Origin: Cupriavidus sp. MP-37
Lineage (GTDB): Bacteria > Pseudomonadota > Gammaproteobacteria > Burkholderiales > Burkholderiaceae
Reading direction: 5' to 3'
Assembly (NCBI RefSeq): GCF_020618415.1
Contig: NZ_CP085345.1
Coordinates: 558,001-622,000, forward strand
Length of the DNA stretch: 64,000 nucleotides
Each line of letters begins with the position of its first letter. Positions within the stretch are counted from its first letter, which is position 1. This document shows, one piece after another, positions 9,853 to 18,730 of the stretch. Made by a program: the position numbers and the translations under genes. The notes beneath the pieces were generated by a model. That model was given only the letters and a program-made list of their open reading frames with translations. It searched no databases and was not told the DNA's origin.

Positions 9853-10602
9853 TCAGTTCGACCAGCCGCCGTCGATCATGTGGATGGCACCTGTGACAAA
9901 GGCGGACTCATCGCTGGCCAGGTAGACCGCCAGCGCGGCCACCTCCTCGGGCGTGCCGATGCGGCCCATGGGCTGGCGCGCGGCAAAGGCGGCGCGGATC
10001 TCGTCGATATCGCGGTGCTGCGTGCGTGCCTGCTCGGCGATGCGGTCCGACAGCGACGGCGACGCGATGGTCCCCGGGCAGATCGCGTTGCAGCGTATGC
10101 CTTGCGTGACGAAGTCCGCGGCAATGGCCTTGGTCAGGCCGATCACCGCGGCCTTGGTGGCGCCATACGCAAAGCGATTGGGCACGCCCTTCACGCTCGA
10201 CGCTGCCGACGACATGTTGATGATCGAAGCGCCACCCGCGGCCAGCATCTTCGGCAGCAGCGCCCGCACCAGCCGGTACATCGAGCTGACGTTGACCTGC
10301 CAGCTGTGGAGCCAGTCCTCTTCCGAGCACTCCAGCACGGTGCCGTGGTGGACAAAGCCCGCACAGTTGAACAGCACGTCAAAGGCAGCCTCGCCGGCGG
10401 CCAGTTGGCGGATGGCCTCGGCATTGCAGACGTCCAGCGTCATGGTGCGAACGTTGGCTTCACCCGCCAGCGCGGCAAGCGCCGCCGGGTTGATATCGGT
10501 GGCCAGCACTTGCGCGCCTTCCGCGGCAAAGCGCCGGGCACTGGCCAGGCCGATGCCCTGCCCGGCGGCCGTGACGAGAATGCGTTTTCCTTGGAGTCTC
10601 AT
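9853..10602 (-). CDS. SDR oxidoreductase, probable 2-keto-3-deoxy-L-fuconate 4-dehydrogenase
   Basis: 249 residues from ATG 10602. The cofactor loop is TAAGQGIG (the Ala-containing form shared with the DHRS6/BDH2-like branch), followed by ATDIN, whose Asp favours NAD+; the catalytic Ser and YGATK motif are present, and the C-terminus reads FVTGAIHMIDGGWSN. Members of this branch oxidise the C4 hydroxyl of 2-keto-3-deoxyfuconate, giving the substrate of the FAH hydrolase encoded next. It lies 37 bases upstream of that gene and 56 bases after the permease gene. Without the cluster it would be annotated only as an SDR. Confidence 0.87.
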   Translation of the reverse strand: MRLQGKRILVTAAGQGIGLASARRFAAEGAQVLATDINPAALAALAGEANVRTMTLDVCNAEAIRQLAAGEAAFDVLFNCAGFVHHGTVLECSEEDWLHSWQVNVSSMYRLVRALLPKMLAAGGASIINMSSAASSVKGVPNRFAYGATKAAVIGLTKAIAADFVTQGIRCNAICPGTIASPSLSDRIAEQARTQHRDIDEIRAAFAARQPMGRIGTPEEVAALAVYLASDESAFVTGAIHMIDGGWSN

Positions 10603-10658
10603 GGGAAACCTGTTGCGATGGTCAGTTGGACCGGATGGGTGGAAGGGATATGGCCGGC

Positions 10659-11690
10659 CTACTGCTGCTCTTCGCCGGTGAGCCGGGCGAGCATCAGCGC
10701 GCCGAGGATGATGGCGCCGTAGATCGCCTGGATCCAGAACGACGGCACCTGCGCCAGCGTCAGCACGTTCTGCACCACGCCCAGCAGCAGCACGCCGCAC
10801 AGCGCCCCGGTCATGCTGCCCTTGCCGCCATCGAGCGACACGCCGCCGATGACGGCCGCGGCAAAGACCGTGAAGATCATGCCGTTGCCCTGGTTGGCAT
10901 TGATGGCCCCGACATAGCCGGTAACGATGAGCCCGCCCAGTGCGGCCAGCGCGCCGGCCAGGATGAACACGCCCCAGGTAATGCGCTCGACGTTGATGCC
11001 GGCCGCGCGCGCCGCCGGCGCATTGCCTCCGATGGCGTAGAGCGCGCGCCCCAGCCGGTGGTAGCGCAGCATCACGCCGGCGATGCCAAAGGCGGCGGCC
11101 GCCAGCCAGACCGACAGCGGCACCCCGAGCACTGTGGTGGTGGCCAGCGCAAAGAACGGCTGCGGCATGTCGAACAGCGTTCCGCCCTGGGTGGCGCCCA
11201 CCAGCATGCCGCGCAGCACGATCAGCATCGCCAGCGTGACGATGAATGCGTTCAGCCGCAGCCTGACCACCAGGAAGCCGTTGATCAAGCCGGTCAGCGC
11301 GCCGACGGCGATCACCACCAGCAGCCCGGCCGCCACCGGCCATTCGGTGCCGAAGCCGGCCGATGCCGCCGGAATCACCAGCATCGCGCCCAGCGCGGGG
11401 GCGATGCCGACGGTCGATTCCACTGACAGGTCGAACTTGCCGGTGATGATGATCAGCGACTCCGCCAGCACCACCAGTGCCAGCGCCGCCGAGGCACCCA
11501 GCACGCTGACCAGGTTGGCCTGCGTCAGGAAGCTGGGGCTGACCAGCGCGCCGATGCCGACCAGCACCAGCAGCGCGGGCACCAGCGCGAATTCGCGCAG
11601 CCGTTCCAGGCGCAGGCGCCGCGCCGGGGCCGCATTGCGCTGCGCGGCTGAGGCTGCCGCGATGTCATGCGCGATGTCATTCGATTCCAT
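10659..11690 (-). CDS. Sugar ABC transporter permease (RbsC/AraH family)
   Basis: 343 residues, largely hydrophobic with 8-10 membrane segments, of the branched-chain/ribose permease fold. Family blocks visible: LAESLIIITGKFDLSVESTVGIAPALGAML, GLINGFLVVRLRLNAFIVTLAM, YAIGGNAPAARAAGINV (the EAA-like cytoplasmic loop that contacts the ATPase) and NANQGNGMIFTVFAAAVIGG. It probably forms a homodimeric channel in the inner membrane. Its start overlaps the ATPase gene end by 14 bases, so the two are translationally coupled. The N-terminal ~35 residues are polar and cytosolic. Confidence 0.93.
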   Translation of the reverse strand: MESNDIAHDIAAASAAQRNAAPARRLRLERLREFALVPALLVLVGIGALVSPSFLTQANLVSVLGASAALALVVLAESLIIITGKFDLSVESTVGIAPALGAMLVIPAASAGFGTEWPVAAGLLVVIAVGALTGLINGFLVVRLRLNAFIVTLAMLIVLRGMLVGATQGGTLFDMPQPFFALATTTVLGVPLSVWLAAAAFGIAGVMLRYHRLGRALYAIGGNAPAARAAGINVERITWGVFILAGALAALGGLIVTGYVGAINANQGNGMIFTVFAAAVIGGVSLDGGKGSMTGALCGVLLLGVVQNVLTLAQVPSFWIQAIYGAIILGALMLARLTGEEQQ

Positions 11691-13218
11691 GCAGGCTTAC
11701 TCCTTCGATAGAGGCAATCAGTTCGCTGTCGTCCCAGCCGGCCGCGAACTCGGCCTGCACGGTGCCGCTCAGCATCACCAGCACGCGGTCGCAGGCGCGC
11801 AGGTCGTCCAGTTCATTGCTGACCAGCAGTACCGCCTTGCCCGCCTGGCGCTGTTGCTCGACCACCTCGAGCAGGGCCTGGCGCGACTTCACGTCGACGC
11901 CGGCGGTGGGATCGATCAGCACCAGCACATCGGGGTCGCTGGCCAGCGCGCGCGCCATCACCACCTTCTGCTGGTTGCCGCCGGAGAGCCCGCCCACCGG
12001 CTGCTGTTCATCGCGCGCGGCCACGGCCAGCGCGCGCATCATGTCGCGCGCCACCGCATGCTTGCGCGCGCCGGACAGGAAGCCGAAGCGGCCGAGCCGG
12101 TGCGGGATGGTCATGGTGGCGTTCTCGGCAATCGACTGCGCCAGCACCAGTCCTTCGCGATGGCGCTCCTTGGGTACGCAGCCCACGCCGCGCGCCAGCG
12201 CCTGCGCCACGTCGCCCGGCGGCAAGGGCACGCCGTGTACGCGGATGCTGCCGCGCGCCGGGCGCCGCAGGCCGGCGACCGATTCGCCCACGCCGGTGTG
12301 GCCGCTGCTGGTGGCGCCGGTCAGGCCCACCACTTCACCGGCACGCACCTGCAGCGAAACCTCTTCAAAGCGAGCGCCACCAAGCTGCTCCAGCTCCAGC
12401 ACCACGGGCGCATGCGCCACCGGCGCGCGGCTGCGGGGATCGGCCAGCGCCAGTCCGCCGCGCTCTCCGGTCATCGCCTCGATCAGCTTGTCCTTGGGCA
12501 TGGCCGCCACCGGCGCGGTAACGATATGGCGCGCGTCGCGCAGCACCGTCACGGTCTGGCAGATCTCGTAGATTTCCTGCAGGTGGTGCGAGATGAACAG
12601 AAACGTCACGCCCTCGCGCTGCAGGTCGGCCACGCGCCGGAACAGGCGCCGGATCTCTTCACCGTCCAGCTGCGCGGTGGGTTCGTCGAGGATGATGAAG
12701 CGCGCCCCGTACGACAGCGCACGCGCGATCTCCACCAGCTGGCGTGCCTCCACCGACAGGTCGGCGGCCAGCATGTCCTCGTGCACATCGACGCGCCAGG
12801 TATCGAGCAGCGCGCGCGCCTGCCGGCGCAGCGCGGGCCAGTCGATCCAGCCGCGCCGCAGCGGCTGGCGGTTGACGAACAGGTTCTCGGCAACGGTCAG
12901 CGCGGGGATGATGGTGGAATGCTGGTAGACGCAGGCCACGCGGCGGCGCCAGGCCTCGCGGTCCGATACCGCTGGCGCAGGTTCGCCATGAAAAAAGATG
13001 CCGCCCGCGTCGGGCTGGCGCAGCCCGGTCAGCATCGACACCAGCGTGGACTTGCCCGCGCCGTTACGGCCCACCAGCGCGTGCGATTCGCCCGGCATCA
13101 CGGTGAGGCGGACGTCGCGCAGCGCAAAGCTGGAGCCGAACTGCTTGGACACGCCGCGTGCTTCCAGCATCGGTGGCGCCGATGGCACCGATGGCGCCGG
13201 GATGGCGTCCGCGCTCAT
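11677..13218 (-). CDS. Sugar ABC transporter ATP-binding protein (RbsA/MglA type, two ABC domains)
   Basis: 513 residues if started at ATG 13218, which overlaps the stop of the binding-protein gene as ATGA; ATG 13233 is the alternative. The first ABC domain has Walker A GRNGAGKST (residues 50-58), signature LSVEARQLVEIARAL and Walker B FIILDEPT. The second has the degenerate P-loop GATSSGHTGVGES usual for this family, a full LSGGNQQKVVMARAL signature and VLVLIDPTAGVD. This two-domain layout is specific to carbohydrate importers of the ribose/galactose class. It powers uptake through the adjoining permease. Confidence 0.94.
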   Translation of the reverse strand: MSADAIPAPSVPSAPPMLEARGVSKQFGSSFALRDVRLTVMPGESHALVGRNGAGKSTLVSMLTGLRQPDAGGIFFHGEPAPAVSDREAWRRRVACVYQHSTIIPALTVAENLFVNRQPLRRGWIDWPALRRQARALLDTWRVDVHEDMLAADLSVEARQLVEIARALSYGARFIILDEPTAQLDGEEIRRLFRRVADLQREGVTFLFISHHLQEIYEICQTVTVLRDARHIVTAPVAAMPKDKLIEAMTGERGGLALADPRSRAPVAHAPVVLELEQLGGARFEEVSLQVRAGEVVGLTGATSSGHTGVGESVAGLRRPARGSIRVHGVPLPPGDVAQALARGVGCVPKERHREGLVLAQSIAENATMTIPHRLGRFGFLSGARKHAVARDMMRALAVAARDEQQPVGGLSGGNQQKVVMARALASDPDVLVLIDPTAGVDVKSRQALLEVVEQQRQAGKAVLLVSNELDDLRACDRVLVMLSGTVQAEFAAGWDDSELIASIEGVSLHGIE

Positions 13219-14282
13219 CGCTGGTTGGCCCACAGCGATTTGTCGTCGACGTTCTGGCGCGTCACCACCGGCGCCGGCAACTGGTCTTCCAGCACGCCCG
13301 GCGAGACTTCGACAATGGTGCTGCCGTGATCGGTCGGACCCGGCCGGAAGGTCTGTCCCGCCAGCGCCGCCTTGATGTAGTACAGCCCGTATTTGGCGTA
13401 CAGGTCGGCTGGCTGCGAGATGGTGGCGTCGATCTCGCCCTTGCGGATGGCCTCGAACTCTTGCGCGATGCCGTCGTTGCTGATGACCACGATGTGTCTG
13501 GCATCGCCGGCCGGGTGCAGCATGCCTTTGCGGCGCAGCGTCTGCAGCGTTGGCGACAAGTAGACGCCGCCCGCATGCATGTAGATGCCCTTGACGTCAG
13601 GGTTGGCCGACAGCAGGCTGTCCAGCGCCGCGGCCGCCGCATCGGACTTCCAGCCGGCCGGGATCTCCAGCACCGTCAGGTTCGGGAAGCCCTTCATGCA
13701 GCCGCGGAAGGCCTCGGCGCGGTCGCGCCCGTTGACCGAGGCCAGATCGCCCATGATCTGGACCACCTTGCCCATCTTCACGTGCTGGCCCAGGAACTGG
13801 CAGGACTTGGTGCCGTAGGCGCGGTTGTCCGCGCGCACCACCATCGCCACCTTGCCCTTGGTCGGCGCCACGTCCACCGCCACCACCGGCACCTTGCGCC
13901 GCTCGGCAAGTTCCAGCGCCCGGCTGATCGCGGCGGAATCCAGCGGCGCCACCACCAGCCCGCGGGCGCCCAGGTTGATCAGGTTCGAAATGTCGGTGAT
14001 CTGCTGGGCCGGGTCCTGGTTGGAGTTGACCGGCGCCAGGATGTCTACGCCGACCTCCTTCGCCATGCGCGGGATGTACTGGTTGTAGGCCTGCCAGAAC
14101 GGCGAGGTCAGCAGCGGCAGGTTGACGCCGACCTTGCCCGCGTCTGCCGCCCGGGCCGGAACGGCAACGGCTGCGGCCGCCAGCGTGGCGGCGCAACAGA
14201 CCATCCAGCGCGCCAGGCGCGGCGTGGTGCGCCTGGAATGCGGCAACGAAAGAGGAATGCCGGAAGAACCGCGAGTCGCCAT
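13215..14282 (-). CDS. Periplasmic sugar-binding protein of the ABC importer (Peripla_BP_4)
   Basis: 355 residues. A long signal peptide with an Arg-rich n-region and the core WMVCCAATLAAAAVAVPARA, cleaved after about Ala45. The mature part starts KVGVNLPLLTSPFWQAYNQY, the LacI-like binding-protein pattern, with DILAPVNSNQDPAQQITDISNLI and GLVVAPLDSAAISRALELA typical of ribose/xylose/galactose binders. It captures the sugar in the periplasm and delivers it to the permease. It is the first gene of the minus-strand operon and has GGAGACAAC immediately before its ATG. The promoter lies in 14283-14481, shared with the divergent IclR gene. Confidence 0.94.
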   Translation of the reverse strand: MATRGSSGIPLSLPHSRRTTPRLARWMVCCAATLAAAAVAVPARAADAGKVGVNLPLLTSPFWQAYNQYIPRMAKEVGVDILAPVNSNQDPAQQITDISNLINLGARGLVVAPLDSAAISRALELAERRKVPVVAVDVAPTKGKVAMVVRADNRAYGTKSCQFLGQHVKMGKVVQIMGDLASVNGRDRAEAFRGCMKGFPNLTVLEIPAGWKSDAAAAALDSLLSANPDVKGIYMHAGGVYLSPTLQTLRRKGMLHPAGDARHIVVISNDGIAQEFEAIRKGEIDATISQPADLYAKYGLYYIKAALAGQTFRPGPTDHGSTIVEVSPGVLEDQLPAPVVTRQNVDDKSLWANQR

Positions 14283-14351
14283 GTTGTCTCCTTATGGTGC
14301 GGCGGTGCGCCCGCTGGGCTTGCCACCGCGCTTTCTGTAAATTTATTGGTG

Positions 14352-14376
14352 AACATATTATTCATACACGAATGTT
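14352..14376. promoter_or_regulatory. Candidate IclR operator in the divergent sugar-operon promoter
   Basis: AT-rich patch with an imperfect 14-bp palindrome attcatacacgaat (14360-14373, five of seven pairs match) inside the shifted inverted repeat aacat (14352-14356) / atgtt (14372-14376). It lies about 70 bases upstream of the binding-protein start and over 100 from the IclR start. IclR proteins typically bind such short palindromes; binding here is inferred. Confidence 0.4.
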
Positions 14377-14481
14377 TTGGCGTCAAGGACAGGATAGCTC
14401 GCGGTTTTCCCTGCAACGATGGAAGGCAATATCGGAGCGTCGTGCGGATCACCTGATATCAGCCGGCTTACACTTCGAAAA

Positions 14482-15309
14482 ATGCAACGCTACACAAAGC
14501 AAACGAGTGCCATTACAGAAGAGCTAGCCGTGGAAGAAAACGACCGTTACCGCGCCCCCGCCCTGGACAAGGGGCTGGATATCCTGGAATTGCTGGCCGA
14601 ATACCCCGACGGCCTGACCCGCGCCGAGATCGTCAAGGCGCTGGGGCGGGGACAGAGCGAGATTTACCGGATGCTGGAACGCCTGGTAGCGCGCCAGTAC
14701 GTGATGCGTTCCCCGGGCGGGGACCGCCATGCGCTGAGCCTGAAGCTGTTTGCGCTCGCCCACCGGCATCCGCCGGTGAACCGCCTGGTGACCCAGGCGC
14801 TGCCGCTGATGGACCAGTACGCACGCCAGGCGGAGCAGTCCTGCCACCTGGGCATGTATGACCGCGGCAACGTGCTGATCGTGGCGCAGGTGCCCGGACC
14901 GGGCGCGTGGGGACTTTCCATCCGGCAAGGCGCGCGCGTCAGCCTGATCGATACCGGCTCAGGCCACGTGCTGCTGGCCTGCCAGACCGATGCGCGGCGC
15001 CAGCAGATGCTGGACGAACACCATGCGGTGGAGGGGGAAGTGCAGATCCCGCGCGAGGAACTGGAGCAGACCTTCGCGTCGATCCGGGAACTGGGCTACA
15101 AGCAGCGCGACAGCCTGCAGTCTTTTGGCGTCACGGATATCAGCTGTCCGATCCTCGATCCCCAAGGCCATGCGATGGCGGTGCTGACGTCGCCGTATAT
15201 CCGCAGGATCGACCGGCATGTCGGGCCAACGCTGGATGAAGCGCGGGCGCTGCTGATCCGCACGGCGCAGGCGCTGTCGGTGAATCAGCAGGCGGAAGGG
15301 AAAGCATGA
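14482..15309 (+). CDS. IclR family transcriptional regulator of the sugar operon
   Basis: About 275 residues from ATG 14482; a GTG at 14530 (start of VEENDRYRAPALDKGLDILE) and an ATG at 14419 are alternatives. The winged helix covers YRAPALDKGLDILELLAEYPDGLTRAEIVKALGRGQSEIYRMLERL. The C-terminal effector domain has the usual SCHLGMYDRGNVLIVAQVPG and VSLIDTGSGHVLLA. IclR proteins bind small organic acids or sugars and repress or activate divergent operons. Being divergent from the ten-gene sugar operon and the only regulator nearby, it most likely controls that operon. The effector may be L-fucose or a pathway intermediate. Confidence 0.9.
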   Translation: MQRYTKQTSAITEELAVEENDRYRAPALDKGLDILELLAEYPDGLTRAEIVKALGRGQSEIYRMLERLVARQYVMRSPGGDRHALSLKLFALAHRHPPVNRLVTQALPLMDQYARQAEQSCHLGMYDRGNVLIVAQVPGPGAWGLSIRQGARVSLIDTGSGHVLLACQTDARRQQMLDEHHAVEGEVQIPREELEQTFASIRELGYKQRDSLQSFGVTDISCPILDPQGHAMAVLTSPYIRRIDRHVGPTLDEARALLIRTAQALSVNQQAEGKA

Positions 15310-15328
15310 CGGGAACCGCTGGTTCGCT

Positions 15329-15967
15329 TCAGAACTTCGGGATGCGCAGGGTCTTGCTGACCATCAGCGTGCCCGACAGCGCGAACAGCAGCACCAGGGG
15401 ATGCAGCACGGCGGGGCCCAGCACCCATGCGCCGCCAGGCAGCTCGCCGCCCAGCAGGCCCTGCGCGGCGCACCATGCCAGCACGGCGGTCAGCAGCACG
15501 CTGGTGGGGATGGGCGTGCCTTCGAAGTACGCCACCTTGCCGCTGTCGCTGCCCGCGGCCAGCGATTCGGCGGTGACGTTGAAGCGCGCCAGCCGGCTGA
15601 CGCCGCAGCAGACAAAGTAGATCAGTATGGCGAGGTCCCAGCCGCCGCGCATGCCGGCGGCAAAGGCCAGCGTGGCGGGGCCGACGCCGAACGAGATGAC
15701 GTCGGCCAGCGAATCCAGCTCGCGCCCCAGTGCGGAATGCGCGTGGCGCCAGCGCGCGATGCGGCCGTCGAGCACGTCGAAGATAAAGGCCAGCGGCGCC
15801 AGTGCCGCGGCCGTATAGAAATGCGACAGCTGCTGGTCCGCGACGAAGAACATCGCGAAGAACACCGATCCCATGCCGCAGGCCGCGTTGCCGAGCGTGA
15901 AGACATCGGCCAGCTGCAACTCGCGCAGCATCGAGAAATGGCGGGGGCGTTCGGGCCGGGTGTTCAT
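15329..15967 (-). CDS. pssA: CDP-alcohol phosphatidyltransferase, probable phosphatidylserine synthase
   Basis: 212 residues from ATG 15967. The CDP-alcohol phosphotransferase signature is complete: D67-G68-x2-A71-R72-x8-G81-x3-D85-x3-D89 (read in DGRIARWRH...GRELDSLAD). The protein is an integral membrane enzyme with about 6-8 helices. The N-terminus (MLRELQLADVFTLGNAACGMGSVFFAMF) resembles bacterial type II phosphatidylserine synthases, which join CDP-diacylglycerol and L-serine; the family also includes phosphatidylcholine and phosphatidylinositol synthases. A second, housekeeping pssA probably exists elsewhere, so this may be a paralogue. It starts 8 bases after the ABM gene stop, so the two are probably co-transcribed. 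Confidence 0.8.
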   Translation of the reverse strand: MNTRPERPRHFSMLRELQLADVFTLGNAACGMGSVFFAMFFVADQQLSHFYTAAALAPLAFIFDVLDGRIARWRHAHSALGRELDSLADVISFGVGPATLAFAAGMRGGWDLAILIYFVCCGVSRLARFNVTAESLAAGSDSGKVAYFEGTPIPTSVLLTAVLAWCAAQGLLGGELPGGAWVLGPAVLHPLVLLFALSGTLMVSKTLRIPKF

Positions 15968-15974
15968 GGCGCGC

Positions 15975-16265
15975 TTACAGGACCTTGGATACGTGGTGCA
16001 CGTTGGGCGGCGCGGCAAAGGTCTCCGCCACCAGGCCGCGCCATTGCTGGAACTCCGGCGATTCGCGGAACAGGACCATATGGTCGTCCACGGTTTCCCA
16101 GTCCACCACCAGCGTGTACTGTTCCGGCTGCTCGATCGAGCGGAACAACTGCACGCCGTGGCAGCCGTGCGAGCGCAGGAACAGCGGCGTGGCCTGGCTT
16201 ACGCCATGCTCGAACTGCTTGTCCATGCCGGGCTTGATGGTGATTTGCGCGATTTCCTTGATCAT
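15975..16265 (-). CDS. Antibiotic biosynthesis monooxygenase (ABM) domain protein
   Basis: 96 residues from ATG 16265 (MIKEIAQITIKPG), which fits the small dimeric alpha+beta-barrel family; the open frame extends a little further upstream but without similarity. Conserved features: ITIKPGMDKQFEHGV, GCHGVQLFRSIEQPEQYTLVVDWETVDDH and FRESPEFQQWRGLV. Proteins of this group act as small quinol or heme-like monooxygenases or simply as stress-associated dimers; the substrate is not known. It is directly upstream of the pssA-like gene. Nothing in sequence links the two functions. Confidence 0.85.
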   Translation of the reverse strand: MIKEIAQITIKPGMDKQFEHGVSQATPLFLRSHGCHGVQLFRSIEQPEQYTLVVDWETVDDHMVLFRESPEFQQWRGLVAETFAAPPNVHHVSKVL

Positions 16266-16420
16266 GACGTGGTAGGCGATGAAGTGGATGCCGGCGCCGG
16301 TCGGGTACCGGCGGGTCACTACTACCTTAGCACGATCGCGGCGTCACATGCCCGCGGCAAGCATTCCGTTACACGCGGGAGTTAGCATCGTCCACCTTGC
16401 CACGACCTGCCGAAACCGCC

Positions 16421-18232
16421 ATGCGCCTGCCCCTGCCTGAATGCAGCATTGCGCTGCCCGCACTGTCCCTGGCCTGCCTGCTGGCCGTTCCGTCCGGCGC
16501 GGATGCTGCAACGCAGCCATGCGGCAGTCCCGCGACCGCGCTGGCCGACGTGCGTGCCCCCGGCCAGGCCTCGCCGCTTGCGGGACGCATGGTCGAATTG
16601 CAGGCCATCGTCACGGCGGATTTCAGCGGCGACGGGGGTCTGCGCGGCTTCTTCCTGCAGACCGCGGACGCGCAGCGCGTGCATCGGCCGGGCCGTTCGG
16701 AGGGGCTCTTCGTCTATGCGCCACGCGCCCGCGCCAATGTGGGCGACATGGTGCGCGTGTCCGGAAAGATCGAGGAAAAATTCGGACAAACTCAACTGGT
16801 GCTGGCTGGCACGCCGACAGTATGCACGCAGGGCCTGTCCGTCACGCCGCAGACGCTGACGCTGCCACTCGCCCACGAGTCCGACCTGGCAGCGCTGGAG
16901 GGCATGCTGGTGCGCCTGCCGCAGACGCTGACCGTCAGCGACACACATGAACTTGGCCGTTATGGCACGGTGGTGCTGAGCCACGGGCGACCCGTCGCGC
17001 CCACCCAACAAGCGTTGCCAGGCCCGGCCGCGCGGCAGGCTGCGGCAGCCAATGCCCGCAACCGGTTGCTGCTTGACGACGGCTCGACTCGCCAGTTTCC
17101 CGCCGTGGTGCCCTACCCGCCCGCGCGCCTGTCGGCAGAGCATCCGGTCCGCGCCGGCGATACCGTCACCGGCGTGCAGGGCGTGCTGGAGCGGCGCCAC
17201 GGACAGTGGCGGCTGCAGCCGGTGCGCGGTGCCGGCGCACCGGTCTACCAGCGCGCCAACCCGCGCCCCGCAGCGCCGCCGCGGCATCTCGCCACGGCAC
17301 TGCGGTTGGCGGCCTTCAACCTGCAGAACTACTTCAATGGCGATGGCCAGGGCGGTGGCCTCGATGCGCCCGGCAACCGCGGCGCGCAGGACACGGCAGC
17401 GCTGGCACGGCAGCAGGCCAAGCTCGTGGCCGCACTGCGCGGGCTGGACGCCGACGTGATCGGCCTGATGGAGGTCCAGAACAATGGCTACGGCCCGAAC
17501 GGCGCGATCCGCCAGCTGGCCGCGTTGCTGGGGCCCGACTGGCGCGTGGCCGATCCCGGCAGCCCTGCGCTGGGCGCCGATGCCATCGCGGTCGGGCTGC
17601 TATACAACGCGCGCACCGCGCTGCCCGCCGGGCGGGCGGCCACCACATGGCTGGGCGAGCGCAGCCGCCAGCCGCTCGCGGCCACCTTCCGTGCCGCGGC
17701 GGGCGGCGCGCCCGTGACGGTGGTGGTCAACCATTTCAAGTCCAAGAACTGCGTCGAGGTCGCCGGCGCGCAAGCGGACCAGCGCGACGGCCAGGGCTGC
17801 TGGAACCCCGCGCGCGTGCAGGCCGCCGACACCCTGGCCCGCTGGCTGGCCACCGCGCCCACCGGCATCGCGGACGCGGGCGTGCTGGTGATCGGCGACC
17901 TGAACAGCTACGCGATGGAGGACCCGATACGCCTGCTGGCGCGGCACGGCTACGCCGATCTGGTCGCGCGCTTTATCGGCGCGCACGCCTACAGCTATGT
18001 CTATGAGGCCCAGGCGGGCTACCTGGACCACATGCTGGCCGACGCCAGCGCCGCAGCCCGTGTCGTTGCGGTCCATGCATGGCATGTCAATGCCGACGAG
18101 CCCGCGGCCTTCTCCTATGCCCCGCGGCCGGGGTCCGGCGCCGCGCCGGAGTTCTATGCACCCGGCCCCTACCGGTCGTCGGATCACGACCCCCTGGTGG
18201 TCGATTTCGCCAGCAGCCCGCGCGCCAGGTAG
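16421..18232 (+). CDS. ExeM/NucH family extracellular endonuclease
   Basis: 603 residues from ATG 16421. Signal peptide MRLPLPECSIALPALSLACLLAVPSGADA. Residues ~20-270 form an OB-fold/YhcR-like region (VELQAIVTADFSGDGGLRGFFLQ, VRVSGKIEEKFGQTQL). The C-terminal half is an endonuclease/exonuclease/phosphatase domain: LRLAAFNLQNYF, DVIGLMEVQNNG, VNHFKSK, VLVIGDLNSY, YLDHMLAD and SSDHDPLVVDF carry the metal-binding and catalytic Asn, Glu, Asp and His. ExeM-type enzymes are exported and degrade extracellular DNA, for example in biofilms. Its 3' end overlaps the convergent DUF2127 gene by 49 bases. Confidence 0.9.
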   Translation: MRLPLPECSIALPALSLACLLAVPSGADAATQPCGSPATALADVRAPGQASPLAGRMVELQAIVTADFSGDGGLRGFFLQTADAQRVHRPGRSEGLFVYAPRARANVGDMVRVSGKIEEKFGQTQLVLAGTPTVCTQGLSVTPQTLTLPLAHESDLAALEGMLVRLPQTLTVSDTHELGRYGTVVLSHGRPVAPTQQALPGPAARQAAAANARNRLLLDDGSTRQFPAVVPYPPARLSAEHPVRAGDTVTGVQGVLERRHGQWRLQPVRGAGAPVYQRANPRPAAPPRHLATALRLAAFNLQNYFNGDGQGGGLDAPGNRGAQDTAALARQQAKLVAALRGLDADVIGLMEVQNNGYGPNGAIRQLAALLGPDWRVADPGSPALGADAIAVGLLYNARTALPAGRAATTWLGERSRQPLAATFRAAAGGAPVTVVVNHFKSKNCVEVAGAQADQRDGQGCWNPARVQAADTLARWLATAPTGIADAGVLVIGDLNSYAMEDPIRLLARHGYADLVARFIGAHAYSYVYEAQAGYLDHMLADASAAARVVAVHAWHVNADEPAAFSYAPRPGSGAAPEFYAPGPYRSSDHDPLVVDFASSPRAR

Positions 18233-18651
18233 AGCACGATGGCCAGGTTGGCCGCGGCCAGCCCGCCATGCAGCCAGCTGGGATGGACCAGGGCCTCGTA
18301 CAGTTCCAGCGGGATGTAGATGCCACCCGACCACACCCCGAGCCAGTTGCCCCACGCCAGCCCGCGCCACAGCCCATAGGCCTCGGCAAAGCGCATCAGC
18401 GCATAGACCGCGGCCGAGCCGCCGATGGCCCACAGCCGCGCATTGTCGGGATGCTGCAGCAGCGACAGGAAGATGGTGGGATAGCGGCTGGCGGGATTGA
18501 CGTGCCAGCGCTGGATGATGGCTTCGGCCAGTGCCTGGGCGTCGCGATGCAGCAGCGCGGCCAGGCCCAGCCCGGCCACGATCACCAGCAGCCCCTTGGC
18601 GGCCTCGAACAACGCAATGCTCCTGAGGCCCAGTGCGCCCTGCTTTGCCAT
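18184..18651 (-). CDS. DUF2127 membrane protein
   Basis: 155 residues from ATG 18651. N-terminal GLRSIALFEAAKGLLVIVAGLGLAALLHRD and later GGSAAVYALMRFAEAYGLWRGLAWGNWLGVWSGGIYIPLELYEAL match the DUF2127 family of predicted inner-membrane proteins with four helices. No function is established for the family. The gene ends inside the coding region of the convergent ExeM nuclease gene, so the last ~16 codons are antisense to it. Downstream of the SRPBCC gene on the same strand, with 79 bases between. Confidence 0.83.
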   Translation of the reverse strand: MAKQGALGLRSIALFEAAKGLLVIVAGLGLAALLHRDAQALAEAIIQRWHVNPASRYPTIFLSLLQHPDNARLWAIGGSAAVYALMRFAEAYGLWRGLAWGNWLGVWSGGIYIPLELYEALVHPSWLHGGLAAANLAIVLYLARGLLAKSTTRGS

Positions 18652-18730
18652 GCGGTTTCCTCCGGTCGATGCAAGCCGTGCAAAGCCGGTATTGTGCAAT
18701 ATCGCGAGCGGGCCCTGGACCAGGGGCACG

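Noticed and set aside
10603..11343. Upstream extension of the second SDR frame
   Set aside because: It lies inside the permease gene in another frame; the cofactor loop places the start at 10602.
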